NCBI RefSeq assembly: GCF_006334925.1
Contig: NZ_VDHJ01000001.1
Span: forward strand, 124,001 to 188,000
Length of the DNA: 64,000 nucleotides
Reading direction: 5' to 3'
DNA from: Corynebacterium tapiri
GTDB taxonomy: Bacteria > Actinomycetota > Actinomycetes > Mycobacteriales > Mycobacteriaceae
The notes below the pieces were generated by a model. That model did not search any database and had not been told where the DNA came from. It saw nothing but the letters and a program-made list of their open reading frames with translations. The position numbers and the translations under genes are program-made. Below, one piece after another: positions 46,699 to 55,087 of the stretch; the first letter of the stretch is position 1; the number at the start of each line of letters is the position of its first letter.

Positions 46699-47445
46699 CT
46701 AGTCGTGCCGCGCTGCTCCACTCAGGTGGGGCAGCGGGTTGAGGAATTCTGGTAGCGGGTCATCGCTGGCTGCGATGACCACGTTGCCGTAGGCGCGGCC
46801 TGCGAGAACATCAGGTTCAGCGAACGCGCCGACGTGAGCAAACACCTCCTTGAGGCCCGCCATCTCGGCCCTAGTTTCGGGCAGGCCCTCCTTGTCTCCA
46901 AGGTTTGCCACGTACAACCCTCCGGGCCGCAGAGCAGCGTGGGCAGCGGAGTAGAACTCCACGGTGGTCAGATGCCGGGGAACCGTGGGGCCAGCGAAGA
47001 CATCACGCACCAGAATGTCGGCGTCCTGAGGTGCAAGACCGTGAGCGGCGGTGCGAGCTTCTTTGATGACCATGGAGGTGCGAGGAGGCAGTGTAAAGGC
47101 GTCCTCCACTAAGCGGGCAAGTTCACCGTCGATTTCTACGACGGTGTGGCGAGCCGCAGGCCAGATATCTGCGAAGTAGCGGGGTAGGCAGCAGGCCGCC
47201 CCTCCTAGGTGAACGGTGTGTTCTGGCGTAGGGCGGGAAGAACAAATCCGCGCGATCCACTGCATGTAATCAAAGGTGAGCACGCGCGGGGCATCCATGA
47301 CGACGTACGACGAGGGGACGTTGTTGATCTCCAGGAGATAACCGCCGTCGCGCTCTGTGTCTGCGCTGATACGGGCAGTCCCGGTAGTGATGGGAAACGT
47401 ACCGGTGATCTCGCGTCGCGGTGCCCGTGGCTTCCCTTTGCCCAT
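46699..47445 (-). CDS. spermidine synthase-like methyltransferase-fold protein
   Basis: 248 residues with the Rossmann core of spermidine synthases (VHLGGAACCLPRYFADIWPAARHTVVEIDGELARLV and DILVRDVFAGPTVPRHLTTVEFYSAAHAALRPGGLYVANL). The decarboxylated-SAM pocket motif GGGDG is degenerate (GGAACC), so polyamine synthesis is doubtful. Such orphan homologues are frequent in actinobacteria. ATG 47445 is seven bases behind TAAGCT (47453-47458), leaderless. Convergent with putA, divergent from the creatininase gene. Confidence 0.8.
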   Translation of the reverse strand: MGKGKPRAPRREITGTFPITTGTARISADTERDGGYLLEINNVPSSYVVMDAPRVLTFDYMQWIARICSSRPTPEHTVHLGGAACCLPRYFADIWPAARHTVVEIDGELARLVEDAFTLPPRTSMVIKEARTAAHGLAPQDADILVRDVFAGPTVPRHLTTVEFYSAAHAALRPGGLYVANLGDKEGLPETRAEMAGLKEVFAHVGAFAEPDVLAGRAYGNVVIAASDDPLPEFLNPLPHLSGAARHD

Positions 47446-47506
47446 GCGAGGCAGCTTACAATTGCATGCAAGTCAGCATGTCACAGTAGTGGGGAGAAAA
47501 GCACGG

Positions 47507-48268
47507 ATGGTAGCGGCGGCAAACTTGACGTGGCAGGAATTCGCGGATCGGGTAGAGCGCGTTGTCATCCTTCCGGTGGGATCTTTCGAGCAACACGGAC
47601 CGCACCTTCCGCTGGGCACCGACTCGGTGATCGCGACCAAACTGGCCGAGCGCGTCGGGAAAGAATTGGACGCGCTAGTTCTGCCCACCCTGGCGTACGG
47701 GTACCGCTCGGCGCCGTACTCGGGTGGCGGCTCAACCTTTCCTGGCACGCTGGATTTGCGGTTGAACACGCTTACCGTCCTTATCCAGGACATTTTGACC
47801 GAGCTTGTTGCCGATGGTTGCACCAAGGTCCTGATCTTGAATGCCCACTACGAGAACACCGCCGCGATCATGGAGGCGATGTACCTCGTAGGGGAACGGT
47901 TCCCTTCGCAGGTTTCGTTGGTAACCACGGCATGGTGGGACTGCGTGGATGCTGAGGTTCTCAGCGACGTTTTCGACGATGGCCCGTTTCCTGGTTGGGA
48001 ATTGGAGCACGCAGCGCTAACCGAAACCTCCCTCATGATGCACTTGGATCCCGAATCGGTACACGAGGATGCACTGCCAGGTGACGAGGGCTTTCATGCG
48101 CCTAACTACATCCGCATTCCCCTTAAGCCCGGTGACATTCCCGCACATGGTGGTCTGGCGAGTGCCCGTGGCGCTAGCGCAGCCAAAGGACAGCGCATTG
48201 CCGACGCAGCTGTCGACGGGGTCGCTCAGCTGTGCCGAAAGGAATGGGGATTAGACGTGGGCCACTGA
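47507..48268 (+). CDS. creatininase family amidohydrolase
   Basis: 253 residues. Zinc/manganese cyclic amidohydrolase fold. The metal ligands of true creatininase are visible: LPVGSFEQHGPHLPLGTD (Glu, His, Asp), LNAHYENT (the NGHYEN form of Pseudomonas creatininase, not the NGHGGN of MftE-type relatives) and ELEHAALTETSLMMHL. It could open creatinine to creatine or act on another small lactam. ATG 47507 lies behind GGGGAG. It precedes the pxp operon by 122 bases with a separate promoter between them; a shared pathway is plausible but not proved. Confidence 0.85.
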   Translation: MVAAANLTWQEFADRVERVVILPVGSFEQHGPHLPLGTDSVIATKLAERVGKELDALVLPTLAYGYRSAPYSGGGSTFPGTLDLRLNTLTVLIQDILTELVADGCTKVLILNAHYENTAAIMEAMYLVGERFPSQVSLVTTAWWDCVDAEVLSDVFDDGPFPGWELEHAALTETSLMMHLDPESVHEDALPGDEGFHAPNYIRIPLKPGDIPAHGGLASARGASAAKGQRIADAAVDGVAQLCRKEWGLDVGH

Positions 48269-48288
48269 CCCCCGCGGGTGTAACCCGC

Positions 48289-48317
48289 TTCACACGCGGA
48301 TGACGCCGGGGTACTCT
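48289..48317 (+). promoter_or_regulatory. promoter of the pxp operon
   Basis: -35 TTCACA (48289-48294), 17-base spacer, -10 TACTCT (48312-48317). The GntR-type palindrome follows 16 bases downstream, covering the early transcribed region. Confidence 0.6.
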
Positions 48318-48333
48318 CTCCCTCAAATGATCG

Positions 48334-48350
48334 GGATTGTTCAACAATCC
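48334..48350. promoter_or_regulatory. GntR-type operator before pxpA
   Basis: Perfect 17-bp palindrome GGATTGTT-C-AACAATCC; the core TTGTnnnACAA fits FCD-type GntR operators. Located between the promoter and the pxpA GTG, 40 bases upstream of the start. Confidence 0.75.
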
Positions 48351-48390
48351 GTAGCACCGCTACCCCGCGACATCGGAGAGAGGAGCCCCC

Positions 48391-49149
48391 GTGGCAACCA
48401 TCGACCTCAACGCCGATCTCGGCGAATCGACAGCCGGCAACCCTGTCGCCGACGATCAGGCGATGCTCCAGCTAGTGTCCTCGGCCAACATCGCCTGCGG
48501 TTTTCATGCCGGGGACGCGCGCACCATGAGCTCAACGGTGAAGACCGCCGAGCAGCAAGGTGTGGCCATTGGGGCGCACGTGGCCTACAACGACCCTGCC
48601 GGTTTTGGTCGCCGATTCATGGACTATGACCCGGCGGAGTTGGCGGATGAGGTGCTGTATCAAATTGGTGCGCTCGATGCCTTTGCCCGGGCACACGGAA
48701 CTGACGTGCGTTACGTCAAGCCTCATGGTGCGCTGTATAACGCCATAGTCCACCACCGAGCCCAGGCTCAGGCCGTCATCGATGGCATCGCCGCTTTCAA
48801 CCGCGAGTTGGCCGTCATGCTGCTTCCCGGGGGAGTCGCTGTGGAGGTCGCTGAGCATGCCGGTCTGAGTGTGATCGCCGAAGCCTTCGCCGATCGCGGG
48901 TACAACCCCGATGGCTCGCTGGTGAAGCGCGGAACGCCTGGGGCGTTGCTCACCGATCCTGAGGCGGTCGCTGAGCGTGTGCGACGCATTGCTGAGGACG
49001 GTTCGATCGTGGCTATCGACGGATCAGTGCTGCACGTGGGCGCGCAATCGGTGTGCGTACATGGGGATTCGCCCTCGTCGGTGCAATTGACCGAGGCAGT
49101 GGTGGCCGCACTACAACGCGAAGACGTGAGCATCCGGAGCGTTCTATGA
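48391..49149 (+). CDS. pxpA: 5-oxoprolinase subunit A (LamB/YcsF family)
   Basis: 252 residues. IDLNADLGES (4-13), SANIACGFHAGD, RYVKPHGALYN and EAFADRGYNPDGSLVKRG with CVHGDSP near the end are the family motifs. With PxpB and PxpC it forms the ATP-dependent bacterial 5-oxoprolinase, opening the lactam of pyroglutamate to glutamate. GTG start behind GAGAGAGGAG. Stop overlaps the next ATG (ATGA). The presence of a biotin carboxylase downstream leaves open another lactam or amide substrate. Confidence 0.92.
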   Translation: MATIDLNADLGESTAGNPVADDQAMLQLVSSANIACGFHAGDARTMSSTVKTAEQQGVAIGAHVAYNDPAGFGRRFMDYDPAELADEVLYQIGALDAFARAHGTDVRYVKPHGALYNAIVHHRAQAQAVIDGIAAFNRELAVMLLPGGVAVEVAEHAGLSVIAEAFADRGYNPDGSLVKRGTPGALLTDPEAVAERVRRIAEDGSIVAIDGSVLHVGAQSVCVHGDSPSSVQLTEAVVAALQREDVSIRSVL

Positions 49150-50666
49150 CACGTATTCACCGCGCCGGTAACCGGGGCCTACTTGTTGAACTGCCGGATC
49201 TCGCCACTGTCATGCGCTGGCACGCCGCGCTGATTGCTGACCCCCTCCCAGGGACCGTCGAAGCGGTCGCGGCGGCTCAAACGATCCTGCTGACGTTCGA
49301 TTCAGCAGCCAACGTGGAGGCGGCGCGCCAGGTACTCGACTCATTTGCCCCGCGCGAAACCGAGCGAACACAACCCCGAGAGGTCACAATCGATGTCGTC
49401 TACGACGGCGAGGACCTGGATGAGGTCGCCCAGGAGCTCGGGATGAGCCGCGAAGAACTCATCGACTGGCATACCTCCACCGAGTTCACCGGAGCATTCG
49501 GTGGGTTCGCCCCCGGGTTTACATACTGCGTGCCCTCTCACGGAGATGGTCTTGAAGTTGCCCGGCGCTCGTCGCCACGCACAGCAGTTCCATCCGGAGC
49601 GGTCGGATTGGCAGGAGCGTTTTCCGCGGTGTATCCGCGCACCTCCCCAGGGGGATGGCGGCTTATCGGTACAGCATTGACCCCAATGTGGGACAGCGAT
49701 CGCCAGCCTCCTGCGCTGGTGGGGCCGGGCGATGTGGTGCGCTACCGCAGCGTCGACAAGCGAACGGAGACAGAAACAAGCTCTGCTTCCTCCATTGTGA
49801 ATGACCCCATCCTGACTATCGAGGACGCTGGCGCGCAAAGCTTGATTCAAGACCTTGGGCGTGCAGGCCATGGACATGTGGGAGTGACTGAATCGGGGGC
49901 AGCGGATCGGGAAGCCCACCGGGCGGCGAACGAAGCAGTCGGCAATTGGGCGCGGGCAGCCACGATCGAGAACGTCGGGGGCATGAACTTGCGCGTGGAA
50001 AAGGAAGCCTGTTTGGCGGTGACCGGCGGCGGAAGAGTCCTGCTCAACAATAAAGACGCCTCCCTGGGCACCCCGCTCGTTGTGAAAGCTGGTGATGTGG
50101 TGGCGATTGAACCCGCAGGCGGATTGCGCTCCTACATAGCCCTGCGCGGGGGAGTGGATGCCCCGCTGCAACTGGGAAGTCGAAGCACCGATGTGCTTTC
50201 TGGGCTGGGGCCAGCACCGCTGACGGCGGGCAGCCAGATCGCAGCGGCGGACGACATCGCGCATACCGCCAATGCCGTGGCCAACCCCTCCCGCTCCTGC
50301 ACGGTACTGCGCTGTATCGCTGGTCCACGCGCAGACTGGATCGTCGGCGGAGCAGAAGCGTTGTGCTCCCGCCAATGGACAGTCACGCCAGCGTCAAACC
50401 GCGTGGGGGTGCGATTGGCCGGCCGTTCCTTAGAGCGCGCGATTCATAAGGAGCTGCCCAGCGAGGGCGTAGTCGCCGGAAGCATCCAAATTCCCGGCGA
50501 TGGCAACCCGGTGATCTTCTTACGCGACCACCCCGTCACCGGTGGTTATCCCGTTGCTGCCGTTGTTATCGCAGAAGACCTGGACGCGGCTGCCCAACTT
50601 CGCCCTGGCGATGCTTTCCGCTGTGAACTCATTGACTCCGATACCTCAGGAGAACTCAAGCTATGA
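49146..50666 (+). CDS. pxpBC: fused 5-oxoprolinase subunits B and C (KipI-KipA)
   Basis: 506 residues. Residues 1-205 are the KipI/PxpB domain (AFGGFAPGFTYCVP, SPGGWRLIGTA), residues 225-506 the KipA/PxpC domain (IEDAGAQSLIQDLGRAGHGHVGVTESGAADREAHRAAN, HPVTGGYPVAAVV). The same KipI-KipA fold forms the carboxyltransferase part of urea carboxylase, which makes the biotin carboxylase in the next gene notable. In most bacteria these are two genes. Translation is coupled on both sides by ATGA overlaps. Confidence 0.92.
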   Translation: MTRIHRAGNRGLLVELPDLATVMRWHAALIADPLPGTVEAVAAAQTILLTFDSAANVEAARQVLDSFAPRETERTQPREVTIDVVYDGEDLDEVAQELGMSREELIDWHTSTEFTGAFGGFAPGFTYCVPSHGDGLEVARRSSPRTAVPSGAVGLAGAFSAVYPRTSPGGWRLIGTALTPMWDSDRQPPALVGPGDVVRYRSVDKRTETETSSASSIVNDPILTIEDAGAQSLIQDLGRAGHGHVGVTESGAADREAHRAANEAVGNWARAATIENVGGMNLRVEKEACLAVTGGGRVLLNNKDASLGTPLVVKAGDVVAIEPAGGLRSYIALRGGVDAPLQLGSRSTDVLSGLGPAPLTAGSQIAAADDIAHTANAVANPSRSCTVLRCIAGPRADWIVGGAEALCSRQWTVTPASNRVGVRLAGRSLERAIHKELPSEGVVAGSIQIPGDGNPVIFLRDHPVTGGYPVAAVVIAEDLDAAAQLRPGDAFRCELIDSDTSGELKL

Positions 50667-52390
50667 ACTTAAAATCCGTATTGATCGCCAACCGGGGTGA
50701 AATCGCCGTCCGCATCATACGCGCTGCCCGTAGCTTGGGAATGCGCACGATCGCGGTGTATGCCGAGAACGACGCCGAAAGCCTGCACGCCCGGCTTGCA
50801 GATGAGGCCTACCTTCTCGAGGGGGTAAAGCCTGCGGACACCTATCTTGACCAGGAAAAACTCGTGTCTGTGGCACGACGGTCAGGCGCAGATTGCATCC
50901 ATCCGGGCTATGGATTCCTCTCCGAAAACGCCGACTTCGCGCGCAAAGTCAGCGATGCAGGGTTGACGTGGGTGGGCCCGTCACCCGAGGTCATCGAGCA
51001 GCTAGGGGACAAGCTCTCCGCACGTGCGCTGGCGCAGCAGGTGGGTGCTCCGCTGGCACCGGGAACGCCGGATCCGATCGATAACTGGGAGCAAGCGCGG
51101 GATTTCGCGGACCAGCACGGATTGCCGATCGCCATCAAGGCGGCCTATGGCGGCGGTGGCCGCGGCATCAAGGTGGTGTGGGAACGGGAGCAGATCGAGC
51201 AGGCGTTTCTGTCCGCCGGGCGCGAGGCCGTGGAAGCCTTTGGGCGTGGAGAGTGCTTTGTAGAGAAGTTTCTCGTGCGCCCGCGCCACGTGGAGGCCCA
51301 GGTACTGGCGGATCGCCACGGCAATGTGCGGGTGCTGTCCACCCGTGACTGTTCTGTCCAGCGACGCTATCAAAAGCTCATTGAGGAGGCCCCGGCTCCC
51401 TTTCTGACCCCGGAACAGGAGCGGGCGATCATTGAGGGCTCACGGGAAATATGTCGCGCGGCAGGTTACGAGTCCGCGGGAACGGTCGAGTACATCGTGA
51501 GCGAGGACGGCACGGTGTCCTTCCTGGAAGTCAACACCCGCGTTCAGGTCGAACATCCTGTCACCGAGGCGGTGACCGGGGTAGATATCGTTGCCGAGCA
51601 GTTCCGCATCGCTGACGGACAGGAAATCTCCTTTGCTGAGGATCCAGCAACGACCGGGCACGCCTTTGAGTTTCGCATCAACGCCGAAGATGTGGCGCAT
51701 GGCTTTGCGCCGTCGCCGGGTAAAGTCGCCGAATTCGCGGCTCCCACAGGCCCAGGCGTGCGTACTGACTCCGGGGTGGTCTCCGGCTCTGTCATTCCGG
51801 GAACATATGACTCGTTGATGGCCAAGATCATCGTGTGGGGTCCCGACCGCGCCGGTGCTCTGGCCCGCGCCAAGGACGCCCTCGATGAGCTGACCATCAC
51901 CGGGGTACGGACGGTCCTTCCGTTCCACAAGGACATCGTGCGCAATTCCGCCTTCAACGGTGAGACGCTGCAGGTGTACACCAACTGGGTAGACAAGGAA
52001 TACGTGCCAGGCAAAGACCTGGGTTACGACGACATCGAGCGCGCCTACGACGAACGCGTGCACATTAGCGTGGACATCGATGGCAAACTGCACACTCTTG
52101 GCTTGCCGCAGAGTTTGTTTTCCTCCCTCAACGATGGCGCCAAGGGCATGCCGGCGGAGGAGAGCGCGCATGAGCCTAGAGACGGCGACGTGGTGTCGCC
52201 CTTGACCGGTTCCTTGGTGAGCTACAGCATTGCCGAAGGAGAAGACGTAGCCGAGGGGCAGGAAGTCGCTGTCGTGGAAGCGATGAAGATGGAGTCGTCG
52301 GTGAAAGCCAAGGTTGCCGGCCGGCTGCACCACCGCATTGAGCCTGGAGACGCCATCCAACGCGGCCAGGTTATCGCTGAAATTCAGTAG
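50663..52390 (+). CDS. biotin carboxylase fused to biotin carboxyl carrier domain
   Basis: 575 residues. Biotin carboxylase part (1-445): IANRGEIAVRIIRAARSLG, HPGYGFLSENADFA, ATP-grasp loop YGGGGRGIKVV, and FLEVNTRVQVEHPVTE. C-terminal BCCP domain (about 500-575) with the biotinylation motif VEAMKMES, Lys542. Architecture resembles actinobacterial AccA3-type alpha chains, but placement in the pxp operon with ATGA coupling suggests it loads CO2 for a reaction of the KipI-KipA protein. No beta (carboxyltransferase) chain of the acyl-CoA type is nearby. Confidence 0.92.
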   Translation: MNLKSVLIANRGEIAVRIIRAARSLGMRTIAVYAENDAESLHARLADEAYLLEGVKPADTYLDQEKLVSVARRSGADCIHPGYGFLSENADFARKVSDAGLTWVGPSPEVIEQLGDKLSARALAQQVGAPLAPGTPDPIDNWEQARDFADQHGLPIAIKAAYGGGGRGIKVVWEREQIEQAFLSAGREAVEAFGRGECFVEKFLVRPRHVEAQVLADRHGNVRVLSTRDCSVQRRYQKLIEEAPAPFLTPEQERAIIEGSREICRAAGYESAGTVEYIVSEDGTVSFLEVNTRVQVEHPVTEAVTGVDIVAEQFRIADGQEISFAEDPATTGHAFEFRINAEDVAHGFAPSPGKVAEFAAPTGPGVRTDSGVVSGSVIPGTYDSLMAKIIVWGPDRAGALARAKDALDELTITGVRTVLPFHKDIVRNSAFNGETLQVYTNWVDKEYVPGKDLGYDDIERAYDERVHISVDIDGKLHTLGLPQSLFSSLNDGAKGMPAEESAHEPRDGDVVSPLTGSLVSYSIAEGEDVAEGQEVAVVEAMKMESSVKAKVAGRLHHRIEPGDAIQRGQVIAEIQ

Positions 52391-52414
52391 GCCACCGCGC
52401 TAGCATCAGGCTCT

Positions 52415-53029
52415 ATGCGCGCCCGTTCCACTGCCCACACCCTGCGCCGGCTGATTTCGGAAGGCGAATTTCTACCGGGGGCCAAGCTCAATGAGGTCGT
52501 CTTGGCCGAGTCCCTCGGGGTTTCGCGTAATACCCTGCGTGAAGCCTTCGCCATGCTGGCAGAGGAACGGTTGGTACGGCGCGAGCGCAATCGGGGAGTC
52601 TTTGTGGCATCACCAAGCGTGGAGGACATTCAGGACGTTTACCGTGCTCGCCTCAGCATCGAACCTGCTGGTCTACGCTTTGGATCGCTTCTCGACGCCC
52701 GCTTCCTACGAAACGTCGTCAACTCCGCCCAGGAGTCGGCCGAAACTGGTGACCTTGCTGCCGTAGCGCTCGCCAACCAGGAGTTTCACCGACACATCGT
52801 GGCTGCTCACGACTCCCGCTGGCTCAACGAGTTGATGTCTCGCTTGTTGGCAACGATGCGCCTGGCGTTTCTCGACGAGCTGGTCATAACTCCGGACTTT
52901 CACGTCGAGTATGTCGAGCACAATGCAAAAATTGCCCGCCTCGTGGCCGAGGGCCAACGGGACGGGGCAGCGGGAGAATTAGAGAAGCAACTACGAGAAA
53001 CGTTGCGGACGTTGTCGCGGCAGCGTTAA
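52415..53029 (+). CDS. GntR family regulator with FCD domain
   Basis: 204 residues. N-terminal winged helix (residues 5-62, LISEGEFLPGAKLNEVVLAESLGVSRNTLREAFAMLAEERLVRRERNRGVFV) and an FCD ligand domain with metal-binding-type histidines (NQEFHRHIVAAHDS, HVEYVEHNAKI). Probable repressor of the pxp operon and the downstream carrier through the TTGTTCAACAA-type sites. ATG lies eight bases behind its own TAGCAT (52401-52406), so it can be made independently of the operon. Convergent four-base overlap with the carrier gene. Confidence 0.9.
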   Translation: MRARSTAHTLRRLISEGEFLPGAKLNEVVLAESLGVSRNTLREAFAMLAEERLVRRERNRGVFVASPSVEDIQDVYRARLSIEPAGLRFGSLLDARFLRNVVNSAQESAETGDLAAVALANQEFHRHIVAAHDSRWLNELMSRLLATMRLAFLDELVITPDFHVEYVEHNAKIARLVAEGQRDGAAGELEKQLRETLRTLSRQR

Positions 53030-54270
53030 CCCCACAAGGCGCCGAGACTTCCCAAAGAACGCACGCCCAGGAAGATGGTCAGTAACCACACCAGGAATCC
53101 GAGCGCGATCAGCCACGTGGGGTAGCGATACCCCTGCAACAAATCCCGGCGCCGAACGATGACCCACAGGATCATGGCGAAGCCTATCGGCAGGATCAGC
53201 CCGTTGAACGCGCCGGCGAAGATGAGCAGAGCCTGAGGTGCCTGATTAAGGACTAGGTAGGCAACGGTACACACCGCGATAAACGCCACGGTGTATAGAT
53301 TGCGCAGACGGGCTGGGGTGTTTTGGGTAGTGATAAACGAGATTGAGGTGTAGGAGGCGCCGATCACGCTGGTCAGCCCTGCCGCCCACAGCACGACACC
53401 GAACATGCGCAGGCCAATCTCTCCGGCTGCGTGGTAGAAGGCGTCCGCAGCGGTGTTGTCTTTGGCCAGGGTTACACCCCCGGCCACCACGCCCAGGATG
53501 GCCAAGAAGAGCAGGCTACGCATAACGCCCGTGACGATGATGCCGAGGATCGAGGCGCGTGTGACCTCTCCGGCGTGTTCTGGGCCGGTCAGGCCGGAGT
53601 CGATCATGCGGTGGGCACCAGCGAAGGTGATGTAACCGCCCACGGTGCCACCAATGAGCGTGGTGATGATCAAAAAGTCCACGCGATCCGGCAGGACTGT
53701 CTGCTTTAATGCCTCGCCAACAGGAGGTGCGGAGACGATGGCTACGTAGAGCATGAGCAGGATCATGATCGCGCCGAGTGCCACCACAATGCGATCGAGT
53801 GCCACACCGGCCTTCTTGGAGAGGAACACAAAGATGGCAATCACTGCAGACAGCGCGCCGCCGATCTTAGGATCGATGCCGAGCATGGCGTTGGTACCCA
53901 ACCCGGTTCCGGCGATGTTGCCGATATTGAACACGGCCCCGCCTACAAAGACGAAGGCGCCAATGAGCCAGCCGAGTCCGGGCAGGATGCGGTTTCCTAG
54001 CTCGTTGGCGCGTAAACCAGTGACACCGAGTACCCGCCACACGTTGAGCTGAATGGCGATGTCGACGAGGATCGAGATCAGAATGGCAAAGGCAAACGCT
54101 GCCCCCAGTTGCGCGGTGAAGACTGAGGTCTGGGTAAGAAACCCGGGACCGATCGCGCTGGTTGCCATAAGGAAGAGGGCACCGAGTACCACCGAGCGGC
54201 TGCTGCCTAAGACGGACGCGGCGTTCACGGAGCTAGACCCGGCGGGCTTGCCAGAGGTGGTGTTATCCAT
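53026..54270 (-). CDS. NRAMP-fold transporter lacking metal-binding motifs (YcsG-like)
   Basis: 414 residues, eleven helices. The first helix, SAIGPGFLTQTSVFTAQLGAAFAF, aligns with NRAMP helix 1 but has no DPGN; the sixth, GGTVGGYITFAGAHRMID, has no MPH. Both manganese/iron ligands sets are therefore gone. B. subtilis ycsG, beside ycsF and kipI-kipA, is the same kind of gene. The likely cargo is the organic substrate of the pxp pathway. A GntR-type site lies 57-69 bases upstream on its promoter. Confidence 0.85.
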   Translation of the reverse strand: MDNTTSGKPAGSSSVNAASVLGSSRSVVLGALFLMATSAIGPGFLTQTSVFTAQLGAAFAFAILISILVDIAIQLNVWRVLGVTGLRANELGNRILPGLGWLIGAFVFVGGAVFNIGNIAGTGLGTNAMLGIDPKIGGALSAVIAIFVFLSKKAGVALDRIVVALGAIMILLMLYVAIVSAPPVGEALKQTVLPDRVDFLIITTLIGGTVGGYITFAGAHRMIDSGLTGPEHAGEVTRASILGIIVTGVMRSLLFLAILGVVAGGVTLAKDNTAADAFYHAAGEIGLRMFGVVLWAAGLTSVIGASYTSISFITTQNTPARLRNLYTVAFIAVCTVAYLVLNQAPQALLIFAGAFNGLILPIGFAMILWVIVRRRDLLQGYRYPTWLIALGFLVWLLTIFLGVRSLGSLGALWG

Positions 54271-54326
54271 GTCGGGGGAGTCTTTCGTGAGTGATGTGGG
54301 CCATATTTTTGGGCGTTAGTCTATAA

Positions 54327-54339
54327 ATCGTTGAACAAT
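54327..54339. promoter_or_regulatory. second GntR-type operator, at the carrier promoter
   Basis: ATCGTTGAACAAT; on the minus strand ATTGTTCAACGAT, differing from the pxpA operator core at one base. It sits immediately upstream of a TATAGA -10 (54320-54325, minus strand). Confidence 0.65.
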
Positions 54340-54387
54340 TCCGCGTCATATAGGGGGTAATGGGGGTAAATCCTGTGGCCGGGGCAT

Positions 54388-54417
54388 GAAAAATGCCCTA
54401 CCCCTTTGGGGTAGGGC
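54388..54417 (-). terminator. intrinsic terminator of the 54440 gene
   Basis: GCCCTACCCC / GGGGTAGGGC perfect stem with a three-base loop; on the minus strand it is followed by ATTTTT. Confidence 0.88.
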
Positions 54418-54439
54418 TGAGCGCTCGTGCGCGAGGAGC

Positions 54440-54691
54440 TTACTTGGTAGCAGCCTCGGGAGCAGCGGTCTCGGTCTTCTCGGTGGACTTGGAGGAGGAA
54501 CCCTGAGCCTTCTCGCCGTCCTCCGAGGAGGAGCCCTGGGAGTCCTCGAGAGCGGAAGACAGATCGTAGATGGTGCCCTTGATGCCATCCTCGTTGCCGA
54601 TCAGGGAGGAGCCCTTGTCGATGGCGGTCAGGCCACCGATGATGGCGGAGATGATGGACACGATGGTGGTGATGGTGGTGACGGCGGTCAT
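54440..54691 (-). CDS. small envelope-type protein with acidic Ser-rich tail
   Basis: 83 residues from ATG 54691, seven bases behind AAGGAG. Residues 1-35 are Thr/Ile-rich and amphipathic (TTITTIVSIISAIIGGLTAID); residues 45-83 are an acidic, Ser/Thr/Glu-rich low-complexity tail. No signal peptide. Size and the amphipathic head recall the short channel-forming peptides of the corynebacterial outer envelope (PorH/PorA group), but sequence identity is not evident, so this is only a suggestion. Own terminator. Confidence 0.68.
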   Translation of the reverse strand: MTAVTTITTIVSIISAIIGGLTAIDKGSSLIGNEDGIKGTIYDLSSALEDSQGSSSEDGEKAQGSSSKSTEKTETAAPEAATK

Positions 54692-54860
54692 GACGCGCTC
54701 CTTAAAGAACGTTGTTAAAAGAATAGGCACAATCTTTGAGCAAGCTGCCCGAAAAACTGTATGGGCACATAATGTACCAGGATTGTGGTCCAGGCAATCT
54801 ACTTATGGGTCGTGAATTGTAAAAAATCCTGTGAATATGGATTTTTGGTGGCGAAAAGGT

Positions 54861-54892
54861 AAAACCCGCACCAATTGCAAAAGCGGTGCGGG
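54861..54892 (-). terminator. intrinsic terminator of the 41-residue gene
   Basis: CCCGCACC / GGTGCGGG stem, 12-nt loop; followed by TTTTA on the minus strand. Confidence 0.8.
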
Positions 54893-54916
54893 GCTTCGCC
54901 TGGGGCGGGGTGAAAA

Positions 54917-55042
54917 TTAGAAGACCTTAGGCAGGGCATCCAGAATGATGTCGATGCCCCCTGCTTCTACGACCGTCTGTGCGCCGCGCCAGATGCTAAA
55001 AGCTGCAGAACTCAAGCTGAACAGGGAAGACAAAGTCGCCAT
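54917..55042 (-). CDS. 41-residue porin-like peptide (PorA/CjPorA-type candidate)
   Basis: Starts MATLSSLFSLSSAAFSIWRG and ends with DIILDALPKVF; ATG nine bases behind GAGGAG, terminator directly after. The length (41), the absence of a signal peptide, the leading Met, and an amphipathic helix with Ser on one face and Leu/Phe/Val on the other fit the 40-45 residue PorA-type cell-wall channel peptides of corynebacteria, for example the roughly 40-residue CjPorA of C. jeikeium. Too short for most gene callers. Function is inferred from size and character. Confidence 0.65.
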   Translation of the reverse strand: MATLSSLFSLSSAAFSIWRGAQTVVEAGGIDIILDALPKVF

Positions 55043-55087
55043 GGGGGTTGCTCCTCACGTGGTTGAGAGATGGTGAGGAAATAGTAC

